From UBA1738 sp045580145 (GTDB lineage: Bacteria; Bacillota; Clostridia; UBA1381): a stretch of DNA of 64,000 nucleotides. The notes beneath the pieces were generated by a model that saw only the letters and a list, made by a program, of their open reading frames with translations, searched no databases and had not been told where the DNA came from. Where the stretch lies: assembly GCA_045580145.1 (NCBI GenBank), contig JAZNNI010000085.1, positions 1 to 64,000 on the forward strand. Direction: 5' to 3'. The translations under genes were made by a program, and so were the position numbers. Of this stretch, positions 15,698 to 25,071 are shown piece after piece. Position 1 is the first letter of the stretch. Each line of letters begins with the position of its first letter.

Positions 15698-17539
15698 ATG
15701 GTATATACCCAAAAAGATAAAATTTTAATGAAGGTACAAAAGCCGACAAGATATACGGGCGGTGAGCTTAATAGCGTTGTAAAGGACCCGAAAAATGTTG
15801 ATTGTCGCTTCGGCTTTTGTTTCCCTGATGTGTATGAGATTGCGATGTCTCATCTCGGAATGAAAATTCTTTATCACGGGCTGAATGAACGTGAGGATAC
15901 ATATTGTGAACGTGTTTTTGCACCGTGGGTGGATATGGAGGCGGAAATGCGAAAGGCAGGAATGCGCCTTTTTGCTTTGGAAACCGGAGATGAAGTCTGC
16001 GCCTTTGATATGCTCGGATTTACGCTTTCTTACGAGCTTTCCTATTCCAATGTCATAAATATGCTTGACTTAGCAGGCATCCCAATCCTTGCAAAGGACA
16101 GGGATGAAAGTTCTCCGATTATTTGCGGAGGGGGACTTTGCGCGTATAATGCAGAACCTATATGCGAGGTTTTTGACTTTTTGATGCTGGGCGAGGGCGA
16201 AGAAATAGTTAATGAGGTCGTGGACGAATATATCAAGTGGAAAAAAGCCGGCAAGAAGAATAAAAAAGAATATTTGAAAGAAATCGCGAAGCTTGACGGA
16301 GTTTATGTGCCGTCCTTTTATGATGTGACATACAATGACGATGGAACGATAAGGGCAATCGAACCAAATGAGCCTGAAGCAAAGGCAGTAATCACTAAGC
16401 GGATTATGAAGGATTTTGAGTCGGCATATACGCCTGATAAGGTTGTTGTCCCGTTTGGTGAGGTTGTGCACGACAGAGTTATGCTCGAGGTTTTCAGAGG
16501 TTGCATAAGGGGATGCAGATTTTGTGAGGCAGGATATGCATACAGACCCGTTCGCGAAAGAAAGGCAGAAACTCTTACAGAGCTTGCAGACAGTTTATTA
16601 GGATGCAGCGGATATGATGAAATTTCGCTTTCTTCTCTAAGCACAAGCGATTATTCCGAGTTAAAGGATTTAACTGACAATCTCATTGACCTTACCGAAA
16701 AAAAGAAGATAGGGTTGTCGCTTCCGTCACTCAGAATTGATAATTTCTCACTTGAGCTTATGAAAAAGGTGCAGAAGGTCAGAAAATCGGGAATTACCTT
16801 TGCGCCTGAGGCAGGAACACAAAGGCTTCGTGATGTTATAAATAAAAATATAACTGAGGAGAATATTCTGACCTCGACAAAAATGCTATTTGAGGGCGGC
16901 TGGACTAATGTTAAGCTTTACTTTATGATAGGACTCCCGACTGAAACGGACGAGGATATTTTAGGGATTGCTGACCTTTCGCAGAAGGTTTTGGAACAGT
17001 ATTTCTCTGTTCCAAAGGAGGAGCGTGCGAAAAATATCAATATAACCACAAGTACATCGAGCTTTATTCCAAAGCCGTTTACACCGTTTCAGTGGGCAAA
17101 GCAGGACTTTCGTGAGGAAATTATCCGAAAGCAGGATATGCTCAAAAGCTCTATAACCAACAGGAAAATAAAATATAACTGGCACGATAATAAAGCAAGC
17201 TACTTAGAGGGTGTGTTTGCAAGAGGTGACAGAAGACTTTTGCCGGCTGTACTTGCAGCAGTTAAGGCGGGATGTCGCTTCGACAGCTGGGATGAGCATT
17301 TCAGATTTGATAAGTGGATGAAAACCTTTGAGGAATGCGGAATAGACCCTGATTGGTATTTAAGAGAGAGGTCGTATGATGAAGTATTGCCTTGGGAACA
17401 TATCAGCATTGGTATATCGAAAAAATATTTTATGCGGGAAAATGAAAAGGCAAAATGTGCAGAGACAACGCCAAACTGTAGACAGCAGTGTTCGGGATGC
17501 GGCGTAAATTCGTTTGGGGCAGGTGTTTGTTTTGAGTAA
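15698..17539 (+). CDS. B12-binding-type radical SAM protein (TIGR03960 family)
   Basis: 613 residues. It has an N-terminal B12-binding-like fold and a radical SAM core with the cluster motif C-I-R-G-C-R-F-C in EVFRGCIRGCRFCEAGY. Typical family segments are FPDVYEIAMSHLGMKILYH and ICGGGLCAYNAEPI; the C-terminus has Cys-rich CRQQCSGCG. It always pairs with a DUF2344/TIGR03936 partner, which overlaps its 3' end here. The substrate of this pair is not established to my knowledge. Confidence 0.93.
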   Translation: MVYTQKDKILMKVQKPTRYTGGELNSVVKDPKNVDCRFGFCFPDVYEIAMSHLGMKILYHGLNEREDTYCERVFAPWVDMEAEMRKAGMRLFALETGDEVCAFDMLGFTLSYELSYSNVINMLDLAGIPILAKDRDESSPIICGGGLCAYNAEPICEVFDFLMLGEGEEIVNEVVDEYIKWKKAGKKNKKEYLKEIAKLDGVYVPSFYDVTYNDDGTIRAIEPNEPEAKAVITKRIMKDFESAYTPDKVVVPFGEVVHDRVMLEVFRGCIRGCRFCEAGYAYRPVRERKAETLTELADSLLGCSGYDEISLSSLSTSDYSELKDLTDNLIDLTEKKKIGLSLPSLRIDNFSLELMKKVQKVRKSGITFAPEAGTQRLRDVINKNITEENILTSTKMLFEGGWTNVKLYFMIGLPTETDEDILGIADLSQKVLEQYFSVPKEERAKNINITTSTSSFIPKPFTPFQWAKQDFREEIIRKQDMLKSSITNRKIKYNWHDNKASYLEGVFARGDRRLLPAVLAAVKAGCRFDSWDEHFRFDKWMKTFEECGIDPDWYLRERSYDEVLPWEHISIGISKKYFMRENEKAKCAETTPNCRQQCSGCGVNSFGAGVCFE

Positions 17540-18191
17540 TTATGTTTTAAAATATGCGCGCGACAGCCGTGTTAAATATATTTCGCATCTTGACTTTATA
17601 AGAACTTTTCACAGAACTGTCCGCCGAGCAGGTCTTTCGATGACCTTTTCGCAAGGCTTTAATCCTCACCCTGTAATGACTGTGGCTATGCCGCTTTCTG
17701 TTGGTGTAACATCCGACTCGGAATATATGAAGATAGGTTTTGACGGCGGGTATTCAGAGCAAGAGATAAAGGACAGAATAAATGAAGCATTCCCAAGGGG
17801 TTTTGAAATTTTAAAGGTAGTAAAAACCGAGGGAAAACAGCACGATTTTTCAAAGCTGGACAGGGCTGTGTATAAGGTGAAAATGGAATGTAATGATGCA
17901 TCGATATTTGATGCTGACAGCTTCCTTTCTAATAAAGAGCTGCTCATTATGAAGAAGACAAAGAGCGGTGAGAAAGAGGCGGATATAAGACCTTACATAT
18001 ATGATTTTCAGGTGAACGAAAAGACCGAAAATACGATAGCCCTTACTATGTGCGTTGCGGCAGGGAATACGTATAATTTAAAGGTGGATACTGTGGTTGA
18101 TGCGATGGAAAAATACATAGACGGATTTTCAGTTGAATTTTTCTGTGTTCACAGAGAGAAAATACTTGCGGGCGATAAAGAATTGTTATAA
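17532..18191 (+). CDS. TIGR03936 (DUF2344) radical SAM-associated protein
   Basis: About 219 residues. Family signature: KYARDSRVKYISHLDFIRTFHRTVRRAGLSMTFSQGFNPHP (recognised in parts: ISHLDFIRTFHR and FSQGFNPHP). A TTG at 17532 within the end of the radical SAM gene places the start next to the conserved region; another TTG at 17514 is possible. In many Firmicutes the pair precedes rng and rplU; here a terminator follows, so the operon is only these two genes. Confidence 0.88.
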   Translation: MSNYVLKYARDSRVKYISHLDFIRTFHRTVRRAGLSMTFSQGFNPHPVMTVAMPLSVGVTSDSEYMKIGFDGGYSEQEIKDRINEAFPRGFEILKVVKTEGKQHDFSKLDRAVYKVKMECNDASIFDADSFLSNKELLIMKKTKSGEKEADIRPYIYDFQVNEKTENTIALTMCVAAGNTYNLKVDTVVDAMEKYIDGFSVEFFCVHREKILAGDKELL

Positions 18192-18210
18192 AAAAATTAA
18201 TAGCATAAGA

Positions 18211-18250
18211 AAAAGACTGTGGCAAATCGATTTTACCACAGTCTTTTGCA
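18211..18250 (+). terminator. Terminator after the radical SAM operon
   Basis: AAAAGACTGTGG (18211-18222) and CCACAGTCTTTT (18236-18247) form a 12-bp stem ending in T4. Confidence 0.8.
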
Positions 18251-18319
18251 TAAAAAATAGCGCAAGTGATTTTACTCTTGCTCTAATGTAGTGCGGGTGT
18301 TCATAACGTGTAAAAAATA

Positions 18320-18352
18320 GAAAAAGTGTCCGTAGCATACGTTACGAACACT
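18320..18352 (-). terminator. tRNA-Leu terminator
   Basis: On the minus strand AGTGTTCGTA and TACGGACACT form a 10-bp stem (one G-T pair) followed by TTTTT, immediately downstream of the tRNA CCA end. Confidence 0.8.
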
Positions 18353-18357
18353 CAAAC

Positions 18358-18441
18358 TGGTGCGGATGACAGGACTTGAACCTGCACATCGTAGACACTA
18401 GATCCTAAGTCTAGCGCGTCTGCCAATTCCGCCACATCCGC
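18358..18441 (-). tRNA. tRNA-Leu (anticodon TAG)
   Basis: 84 bases on the minus strand, with acceptor strands GCGGATG/CATCCGC, discriminator A and an encoded CCA. The anticodon arm CTAGA-CTTAGGA-TCTAG gives anticodon UAG (reads CUA/CUN Leu). The extra arm and GGTTCAAGTCC T-loop are in place, and the long variable arm fits the class II leucine type. Confidence 0.95.
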
Positions 18442-18535
18442 ATATTAAGTTTTACCTCTTAAATTTCACACGGGAGAGGTAACCCGAGGAGGAGCATATC
18501 GCTTAACCCTCATCAATGTACCTGATCACAGGCAC
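18442..18535 (-). ncRNA. Structured leader or small RNA upstream of tRNA-Leu
   Basis: About 94 transcribed bases lie between a consensus promoter and the tRNA 5' end. The first bases form a perfect hairpin GTGCCTG-TGAT-CAGGTAC. Further strands GAGG/CCTC and CGGG/CCCG can pair, and GCTCCTCCTCGGG contains an anti-Shine-Dalgarno-like core. No known family is recognised. It could simply be a 5' leader removed by RNase P. Confidence 0.4.
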
Positions 18536-18541
18536 TTTGTT

Positions 18542-18570
18542 ATTATAACAGTTTGGGTGAAGTTTGTCAA
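18542..18570 (-). promoter_or_regulatory. Consensus promoter of the tRNA-Leu unit
   Basis: On the minus strand TTGACA (18565-18570), 17 bp, TATAAT (18542-18547): a perfect sigma-A promoter as expected for a stable RNA. Confidence 0.85.
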
Positions 18571-18602
18571 GGGTTTTTGTAAAAATCACTAAATAAATTA
18601 TA

Positions 18603-18776
18603 TTACATAAATCTATTCTCTTTGGGACTATACTCATATCCTATACTTGACAATTTCTCCAAAATTTCCGATTCCTTTTCATCAAGGTCGTTACACAGGG
18701 CTGCGAGTGAGGAATAACTATCTCTTAACTTGGTGTTTACTACACTAAGCAGTATCACAGGGTCTTTTGGAAGCAT
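18603..18776 (-). CDS. DUF4250 domain-containing small protein
   Basis: 57 residues beginning MLPKDPVILLSVVNTKLRD and ending in EYSPKENRFM, a pattern I recognise as DUF4250, a tiny conserved protein of Clostridia with unknown function. AAAGGAGAG lies just before the ATG, inside the last codons of the EamA gene, whose stop is 2 bp upstream. The two genes are therefore co-transcribed. Confidence 0.85.
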   Translation of the reverse strand: MLPKDPVILLSVVNTKLRDSYSSLAALCNDLDEKESEILEKLSSIGYEYSPKENRFM

Positions 18777-18778
18777 TT

Positions 18779-19660
18779 TTACTCTCCTTTCTTCTTAAGC
18801 TGTGAAATGACAATTCCCACAAAAATAAGTACACAACCTATATAACCGCGGAGGGTGAACGACTCGTTTAAGAAAATTGCCCCACCGATGGCGCTGAAGA
18901 CACATTCTGTTGAAAGAATGATTGCGGCATAGTTCGGGTCGGCATCTTTTTGACCGACAACCTGACAGGTGTATGCAACGCCTGTTGACATAAGTCCCGT
19001 ATAAAGAATAGGGAATGCGGTAAGGGAAATACCAGTCCAGGTAATAGTTTCGGTCATAAGTGCAAAAAGCATATTCAAAAGTCCGCAGACGGCAAATTGC
19101 ATACTTGAAAATGTGATGGGATTTATGCCCTGCACCTTTTTATCAACAACAAGAATATGTATTGTCCAAAAAAATGAACCTATTAAAACAACAATGTCAC
19201 CAGCCTCTACAGAGTCAAAACCCTCTCCGGCACTTAAAAGGAAAAGCCCTATCACAGCCAAAAACGCGGCAAGCCAAGCCTTAAATCCTGTTTTGTTTCT
19301 CCATATTACCCAACCGAAAATTGGCACTAAAACGGTGTATAGACTGGTGATGAAGCCACTTTTTCCTGCATTATGATTCATACTTATACCTTGCTGCTGA
19401 AGTGCTGAAGCTATGAAAAGCGCGGTTCCTGCCATAGCAGCAGCAATAACTGTTTTTTTCCATTTCTCTCTGTCAGCTTTTTCTAGTTCAAAAATGAGGA
19501 TTACCGGAATAAGAGAAAGCGAGCCTATCAAGAATCTTACTCCGTTGAATGTGAAGTTGCCGATTACGTTATTGTCGACAGCAACCTGTGCGACGAATGC
19601 AAAACCCCATATGATAGCGGCTGTAAGCATTATAAAAGTTGATTTTAGTTGCTTTGTCAT
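18779..19660 (-). CDS. EamA family drug/metabolite transporter
   Basis: 293 residues with about ten hydrophobic helices arranged as two EamA repeats (first AAIIWGFAFVAQVAVDNN, second VLIGSFFWTIHILVVDK), ending FVGIVISQLKKKGE. DMT-superfamily exporters or permeases of metabolites; the substrate is unknown. Start chosen at MTKQLKSTF because GGAGAT lies 8 bp before it. The frame stays open 15 codons further upstream without a ribosome site. Confidence 0.88.
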   Translation of the reverse strand: MTKQLKSTFIMLTAAIIWGFAFVAQVAVDNNVIGNFTFNGVRFLIGSLSLIPVILIFELEKADREKWKKTVIAAAMAGTALFIASALQQQGISMNHNAGKSGFITSLYTVLVPIFGWVIWRNKTGFKAWLAAFLAVIGLFLLSAGEGFDSVEAGDIVVLIGSFFWTIHILVVDKKVQGINPITFSSMQFAVCGLLNMLFALMTETITWTGISLTAFPILYTGLMSTGVAYTCQVVGQKDADPNYAAIILSTECVFSAIGGAIFLNESFTLRGYIGCVLIFVGIVISQLKKKGE

Positions 19661-19868
19661 TTTTAGTATCTCCAATATAATTAAAATAAGTATTTTTTTA
19701 TGCATAAATACACACTTTCACCATTATAGCACAAAATTCCCGCTATTTCTACCCTTTTAAGTATATTTTAGGGCAAAAAACCTAACAAAAAAACCATATA
19801 AATCTGCAATCCTTTTATAAATATTCACAAAAATGCATAAATACTAAAAAACAAGGGCAATTATATGC

Positions 19869-19927
19869 TTGACAAACCCCGAAATATATGTAATAATGGT
19901 ATTTGTGTTAAATTGTATATTTATACA
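19869..19927 (+). promoter_or_regulatory. Arginine operon promoter with ArgR-like operator
   Basis: TTGACA (19869-19874) then about 17 bp to AATAAT (19892-19897). Downstream, TGTATATTTATACA (19914-19927) is an imperfect palindrome resembling an ARG box and placed where a bound repressor would block elongation. The operator call is inferred from position and symmetry. Confidence 0.5.
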
Positions 19928-19942
19928 TTGAGGAGTATTTTT

Positions 19943-20875
19943 ATGAAGAAAGTATTTGTGGACGGAAGTGCCGGAACAACAGGACTCAGAATTTTTGAAA
20001 GGCTCGGAAAAAGAGACGATATTGAGCTAATAACTATAAGTGAAGAAAACAGAAAAAATTTAAGATATAGAAAAGAAGCGATTGAAAGTGCAGATGCTGC
20101 ATTTTTATGCTTGCCGGATGATGCGGCAAGAGAAATCGTTGCAGAAATTCAAAATGACAATGTGAAAATTCTTGACACATCAACTGCACATAGAACAGAC
20201 AGTGGATGGGCATATGGTTTTCCGGAGCTTTCAGGGGAGTTTAAAGAAAAAGTCACCAAAATGAACAGGATAGCTGTTCCAGGCTGCCACGCAAGCGGCT
20301 TTATAGCTCTTGTGTATCCGCTTGTTAAGGCAGGTGTGCTTCCGGAGGATTATCCGATTGTCTGCTATTCGGTTACCGGTTATTCAGGCGGTGGGAAAAA
20401 GATGATTGCAGAATATGAGAGCGAGGAAAGAGACAGCGAGCTTTCGTCACCAAGACAGTATGCACTCACACAGAATCACAAGCACTTAAAGGAAATAAAG
20501 GCAGTGTGTTCGCTTAGCCAGAATCCTATTTTTGCACCGATTGTAGCTGGTTTTTACAGCGGTATGGTGGTATCAGTTCCGCTTTTTGCAAATATGCTGA
20601 AGGGAAACCCGACGGCAAAGGAAATACATAAGATTTTTGAGAAGCATTATAAAGGGAAAGAGGTTGTAAAGGTAATGCCATTTGGAAAAGAAGGATTTTT
20701 AGGAAGTAATAACTTGTCGGGAAAAGATACTCTTGAAATAGAGGTTACGGGAAATGACGAAAGAATACTTATTGCATCGAGATTTGATAACCTCGGCAAA
20801 GGTTCATCGGGAGCGGCAATACAGTGTATGAACTTAGCTCTTGGTTTTCCTGAAACAAAAGGACTTGACTTATAA
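19943..20875 (+). CDS. argC: N-acetyl-gamma-glutamyl-phosphate reductase (class 2)
   Basis: NADPH-dependent reduction of N-acetylglutamyl phosphate in arginine synthesis. 310 residues, the shorter class 2 type. Nucleotide-binding SAGTTGLRIFERL is at the N-terminus, the catalytic Cys in VPGCHASGF, and the glycine-rich SVTGYSGGGKKM follows. Start chosen at 19943 (AGGAG 7-8 bp before). First gene of argCJBDF. Confidence 0.95.
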   Translation: MKKVFVDGSAGTTGLRIFERLGKRDDIELITISEENRKNLRYRKEAIESADAAFLCLPDDAAREIVAEIQNDNVKILDTSTAHRTDSGWAYGFPELSGEFKEKVTKMNRIAVPGCHASGFIALVYPLVKAGVLPEDYPIVCYSVTGYSGGGKKMIAEYESEERDSELSSPRQYALTQNHKHLKEIKAVCSLSQNPIFAPIVAGFYSGMVVSVPLFANMLKGNPTAKEIHKIFEKHYKGKEVVKVMPFGKEGFLGSNNLSGKDTLEIEVTGNDERILIASRFDNLGKGSSGAAIQCMNLALGFPETKGLDL

Positions 20876-20898
20876 ATATGAAAGGGATTGAATTTACT

Positions 20899-22113
20899 AT
20901 GAATAAAATAAACGGAGGAGTTTGTGCTGCGAAGGGTTTTTCGGCGGCAGGAATTCACGCAGGAATACGAAAGAATAAAACAAAGCTCGACCTTGCTTTA
21001 ATCGTGAGTGACACGCCTTGTGCGACTGCGGGCTGCTATACGCAAAATCTTGTTAAAGGTGCACCGATTTGGGTCACAAAAAAGAACATCGAAAATGGAA
21101 TCGCACGTGCTATTGTATGCAATAGCGGAAATGCAAATACCTGTAACGCAGACGGCGTTGAAGTTGCAGAAAGAATGTGCGAAATTGTTGCGGAGAATAC
21201 CAATGTAAAAGCTGAGGATGTTGTGGTTGCATCAACAGGTGTAATCGGACAGCCGCTTGATACCACACCAATTAAAAATGCTATGCCTGAGCTGGTAAAA
21301 AGCTTAAGCAGTAAAGGAAGCGATAGGGCTGCACAGGCAATTATGACTACCGACACAGTTCAGAAAGAGATTGCATTTGAGTTTACAGCAGGCGGAAAGG
21401 TTTGTCATATCGGAGGTATTGCAAAGGGCTCGGGAATGATTCATCCAAATATGGCAACAATGCTTGTGTTTGTTACAACTGATGTAAAGATTTCTTCTGA
21501 GATGCTAAAGAAGGCTCTTTCTTCTGATGTTAAGGATACTTTCAATATGATTAGTGTTGACGGAGACACTTCGACTAATGATATGGTTGTTGTACTTGCA
21601 AACGGACAGGCAGGCAACACTGAAATCACAGACGAAGGCGAAGATTTTGAGGCATTTTCTATGGCACTAAATGCCGTAACAAGGGACCTTTGTCGCAGGC
21701 TTGCAAAGGACGGCGAGGGTGCTACAAAGCTTTTAGAATGTAAAGTTTTTGGCGGTCTTACAGAGCTTGATGCAAAGATGATTGCGAAAAGTGTTATCAC
21801 ATCATCGCTGTTTAAGTCTGCGATGTTCGGAGCAGATGCAAACTGGGGACGAATTCTTTGTGCTGTTGGATACTCGGGTGCAAATGTTGACGTTTCAAAA
21901 ATCGGTGTTGTGCTTGCTTCCAAGGCAGGAAGTATGGAGGTTTGTAAAAACGGAAGCGGAGTTGATTTTTCCGAGGAGCTGGCAAAGACAATTCTGACAG
22001 AGGACGAAATTGAAATTAAAATCACTTTGGGTGACGGAGATTTTGAAGCAACTGCGTGGGGATGCGATTTGACATACGATTATGTGAAAATTAACGGTGA
22101 CTACCGCACTTGA
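20899..22113 (+). CDS. argJ: Bifunctional ornithine acetyltransferase/N-acetylglutamate synthase
   Basis: 404 residues. ArgJ transfers acetyl from N-acetylornithine to glutamate and self-cleaves into two chains. The cleavage site is seen in KGSGMIHPNMATML, with the new N-terminal Thr in ATM. The N-terminus INGGVCAAKGFSAAGIHAGIR is typical. Start chosen at 20899, after AAAGGGA; an ATG 21 bp upstream lacks a site. It makes the pathway cyclic, consistent with the absence of argA or argE nearby. Confidence 0.95.
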   Translation: MNKINGGVCAAKGFSAAGIHAGIRKNKTKLDLALIVSDTPCATAGCYTQNLVKGAPIWVTKKNIENGIARAIVCNSGNANTCNADGVEVAERMCEIVAENTNVKAEDVVVASTGVIGQPLDTTPIKNAMPELVKSLSSKGSDRAAQAIMTTDTVQKEIAFEFTAGGKVCHIGGIAKGSGMIHPNMATMLVFVTTDVKISSEMLKKALSSDVKDTFNMISVDGDTSTNDMVVVLANGQAGNTEITDEGEDFEAFSMALNAVTRDLCRRLAKDGEGATKLLECKVFGGLTELDAKMIAKSVITSSLFKSAMFGADANWGRILCAVGYSGANVDVSKIGVVLASKAGSMEVCKNGSGVDFSEELAKTILTEDEIEIKITLGDGDFEATAWGCDLTYDYVKINGDYRT

Positions 22114-22135
22114 TTTAAGAGAGGAATTTAAGAAA

Positions 22136-22987
22136 ATGAAGATTGAAAATAAAGACCGTGCAAAAATTCTGATTGAGGCACTTCCGTATATACAAAAGTA
22201 TAATGACAAGATTATCGTTATCAAATACGGCGGAAATGCGATGATTAATGAGGAGCTTAAAAACGCAGTTATGGGAGATATTGTGCTTTTATCCCTGATT
22301 GGTGTAAAAGTCGTTCTTATTCACGGCGGCGGCCCTGAAATTACAGGTATGCTTAATAAAATCGGCAAAAAGACAGAGTTTGTTGACGGACTTCGCGTTA
22401 CGGACAGAGAAACTGTTGATGTCTGCCAGATGGTGCTGTCGGGAAAGATTAATAAAGGTCTTGTAAACCTTATTCAGAATATGGGCGGAAAGGCAATGGG
22501 TCTTTGCGGCTGTGACGGTCATATCATAAAGGCAGAAAAGCTTGATGATAAGCTTGGCTATGTCGGAAAAATTACAGAGGTAAATATCCAGCCGGTATTG
22601 GATGTTTTGGATAAAGGATATATTCCGGTTATTTCCACAATCGGCTGTGATGATGAAAATAATATCTACAACATCAATGCTGATACGGCGGCATCAAAAA
22701 TTGCAGGAATGTTGAAGGCGGAGTGTCTTATTTCAATGACAGATATACGTGGACTTCTTCGCGATACAAATGACGAAAACTCACTTATTCCGGTTGTTAA
22801 GGTATCGGAAGCACCACAGCTTATGAGTGAGGGAATTATCTCAGGTGGAATGATTCCAAAGGTGGATTGCTGCACGGAGGCTGTTCGTCAGGGAGTTAAT
22901 AAGGTATTTATGATTGACGGACGTGTTCCGCACGCAATATTACTCGAAGTTTTGACCGATGAAGGAATTGGAACGATGTTCGTTTGA
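22136..22987 (+). CDS. argB: Acetylglutamate kinase
   Basis: Amino-acid kinase fold, 283 residues, phosphorylating N-acetylglutamate. Signature IKYGGNAM with the ATP-binding Lys, VLIHGGGPEI, LGYVGKITEVN, NINADTAA and ISGGMIPKV are all present. GAGGAAT precedes the ATG chosen at 22136; the in-frame extension upstream overlaps argJ and lacks a site. Confidence 0.96.
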   Translation: MKIENKDRAKILIEALPYIQKYNDKIIVIKYGGNAMINEELKNAVMGDIVLLSLIGVKVVLIHGGGPEITGMLNKIGKKTEFVDGLRVTDRETVDVCQMVLSGKINKGLVNLIQNMGGKAMGLCGCDGHIIKAEKLDDKLGYVGKITEVNIQPVLDVLDKGYIPVISTIGCDDENNIYNINADTAASKIAGMLKAECLISMTDIRGLLRDTNDENSLIPVVKVSEAPQLMSEGIISGGMIPKVDCCTEAVRQGVNKVFMIDGRVPHAILLEVLTDEGIGTMFV

Positions 22988-23007
22988 TGGCTGAAAGGAT
23001 TGATTTG

Positions 23008-24165
23008 ATGAATACAAAAGAGCTTGATAAGGCATATGTTGCCGGAACATATGCAAGGTTTGACGTAGCACTAAAAAGCGGCAAGGGCAGTACTCTTTAT
23101 GATGAAGATGGCAAGGAATACATTGATTTTGGAAGCGGTATTGCAGTAAATGCATTCGGCATTTGTGACGATGAGTGGAAAGAAGCAGTTATTTCTCAGC
23201 TTGATAAAATTCAGCACACGTCTAACCTGTATTTTAATGAAAACGGTGCGAAATTAGCAGAACTACTTTGCACCAAAACAGGAATGAAAAAGGTTTTCTT
23301 CTCAAATTCGGGTGCTGAGGCAAATGAATGTGCGATTAAGGCAGCAAGAAAGTATGGAACCGACCAAAATCCTGATAAGAATGTTATAATTACTTTAGAA
23401 AATAGCTTTCACGGAAGAACGATAACAACACTTTCGGCAACCGGTCAGGAGGTTTTCCACAAAAACTTCACACCTTTTACCGAGGGCTTTAAGCACGTGA
23501 TAGCAAATGACGTATCGGCACTTTTAAGTGAAATAGATGATAGTGTCTGTGCAATTATGATTGAAACCGTGCAGGGCGAGGGCGGTGTAAATGTGCTGTC
23601 AGAGGAATTTTTGGCGGCGATTGAAGAAATTACAACCAAAAATGACATACTCTTAATTGTTGACGAGGTTCAGACAGGAAACGGAAGATGCGGAGCTATG
23701 TATTCATATATGAAGCTTGGGCTTACTCCCGATATTGTTTCAACGGCAAAAGGTTTGGCAGGCGGTCTTCCAATGGGAGCAACTCTTTTGGGAGACAAGG
23801 TGGAAAATACACTTACTGCCGGAACACACGGCTCAACATTTGGTGCTAACCCTGTATGTGCGGCGGCAGCAATCAGTGTTGTGTCAAGACTTAGCGATGA
23901 GCTTTTTGCAGATGTTTGTAAAAAGAGTGATTACATAAAAGCAGAGCTTGAAAAGATAAATGGAGTTAAGTCTGTCAGTGGTATGGGACTTATGATGGGT
24001 GTTGAAACCTCGAAAAATGCGGCAGAGGTTGTAAAGGAATGCATAAAAAAAGGACTTTTGGTTCTAACCGCAAAAACAAAGGTACGACTTTTGCCGGCAC
24101 TTAATATTACGAAGGAAGAAATTGATAAAGGTATTGCAATTTTGAAGGAGGTAATTGAAGGATGA
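23008..24165 (+). CDS. argD: Acetylornithine aminotransferase
   Basis: PLP enzyme of class III aminotransferases, 385 residues. Contains GSGIAVNAFG, SNSGAEANECAIKAARKY, the LIVDEVQTGNGRCG block and the PLP lysine in STAKGLAGGLPMGA. Start chosen at 23008, after GAAAGGA. Ends in a 4-bp ATGA overlap with argF, so translation is coupled. Confidence 0.95.
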   Translation: MNTKELDKAYVAGTYARFDVALKSGKGSTLYDEDGKEYIDFGSGIAVNAFGICDDEWKEAVISQLDKIQHTSNLYFNENGAKLAELLCTKTGMKKVFFSNSGAEANECAIKAARKYGTDQNPDKNVIITLENSFHGRTITTLSATGQEVFHKNFTPFTEGFKHVIANDVSALLSEIDDSVCAIMIETVQGEGGVNVLSEEFLAAIEEITTKNDILLIVDEVQTGNGRCGAMYSYMKLGLTPDIVSTAKGLAGGLPMGATLLGDKVENTLTAGTHGSTFGANPVCAAAAISVVSRLSDELFADVCKKSDYIKAELEKINGVKSVSGMGLMMGVETSKNAAEVVKECIKKGLLVLTAKTKVRLLPALNITKEEIDKGIAILKEVIEG

Positions 24166-25067
24166 AGCATTTACTGAAGCTATCAGACCTTACGAGTGAG
24201 GAGATTGTTGAGATTTTAAATCTTGCAGACCAGCTTAAATATGAAAAGAAGAATGGAATTGAGCATAAGCACTTAGCAGGAAAATCTCTTGGTATGATTT
24301 TTGAAAAATCATCTACAAGAACACGTGTTTCTTTTGAGGTGGGTATGTATGAGCTTGGCGGAAATCCGATGTTCCTAAGCTCAAATGATTTGCAGATAGG
24401 CAGAGGCGAGCCTGTTGAAGATACGGCGAGAGTTTTGTCACGATTTGTTGACGGAATTATGATAAGAACCTTTGCACAGGAAGAGGTTGAGGCACTTGCA
24501 AAATACGGAAGCATCCCGATTATAAACGGACTTACTGACTATGCACATCCGTGTCAGGTGCTTGCAGACCTTCTCACAATACGTGAGCATAAAGGAAGGC
24601 TTGCAGGATTAAAGCTTTGCTTTATCGGTGACGGAAACAATATGGCAAACTCACTCATTGTAGGATGCATTAAAAGCGGAATGAGTGTGGCGATTGCCTG
24701 TCCGGATACAAATAAGCCTGATTCAGACATTATGGCGTGGGCAGAGGAAAATGGTGATTTTGTCTGCACATCTGACATTAAAGAAGCAATTTCAGGCGCA
24801 GATGTTGTTTACACGGATGTATGGGCATCTATGGGACAAGAGGCAGAGGCTGAGGAGCGCAAAAAGATTTTTGCGGGATATCAGGTAAATGAAGAAAATA
24901 TGGCACTTGCAAATGATGGTGCTATGGTGCTTCATTGTCTGCCGGCACACCGAGGCGAGGAAATTACTGCAGAGACTTTTGAAAAGCACGCAGATGAAAT
25001 TTTTGATGAGGCAGAAAACCGCTTGCACGCGCAGAAAGCGGTGCTTGTAATGCTGATGAAGGACTGA
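24162..25067 (+). CDS. argF: Ornithine carbamoyltransferase
   Basis: 301 residues. Carbamoyl-phosphate loop EKSSTRTRVSFEVG, the HPCQVLADLLT segment, the ornithine loop with DVWASMGQE and the HCLPAHRGEEI catalytic Cys-Leu-Pro motif are intact. Last dedicated arginine gene of the operon; argG and argH are not in this window. Confidence 0.97.
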   Translation: MKHLLKLSDLTSEEIVEILNLADQLKYEKKNGIEHKHLAGKSLGMIFEKSSTRTRVSFEVGMYELGGNPMFLSSNDLQIGRGEPVEDTARVLSRFVDGIMIRTFAQEEVEALAKYGSIPIINGLTDYAHPCQVLADLLTIREHKGRLAGLKLCFIGDGNNMANSLIVGCIKSGMSVAIACPDTNKPDSDIMAWAEENGDFVCTSDIKEAISGADVVYTDVWASMGQEAEAEERKKIFAGYQVNEENMALANDGAMVLHCLPAHRGEEITAETFEKHADEIFDEAENRLHAQKAVLVMLMKD

Positions 25068-25071
25068 TTAA

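Noticed and set aside
21441..22025. 194-codon minus-strand frame inside argJ
   Set aside because: Antisense to a clearly conserved argJ; no ribosome site and low-complexity Ser-rich product.
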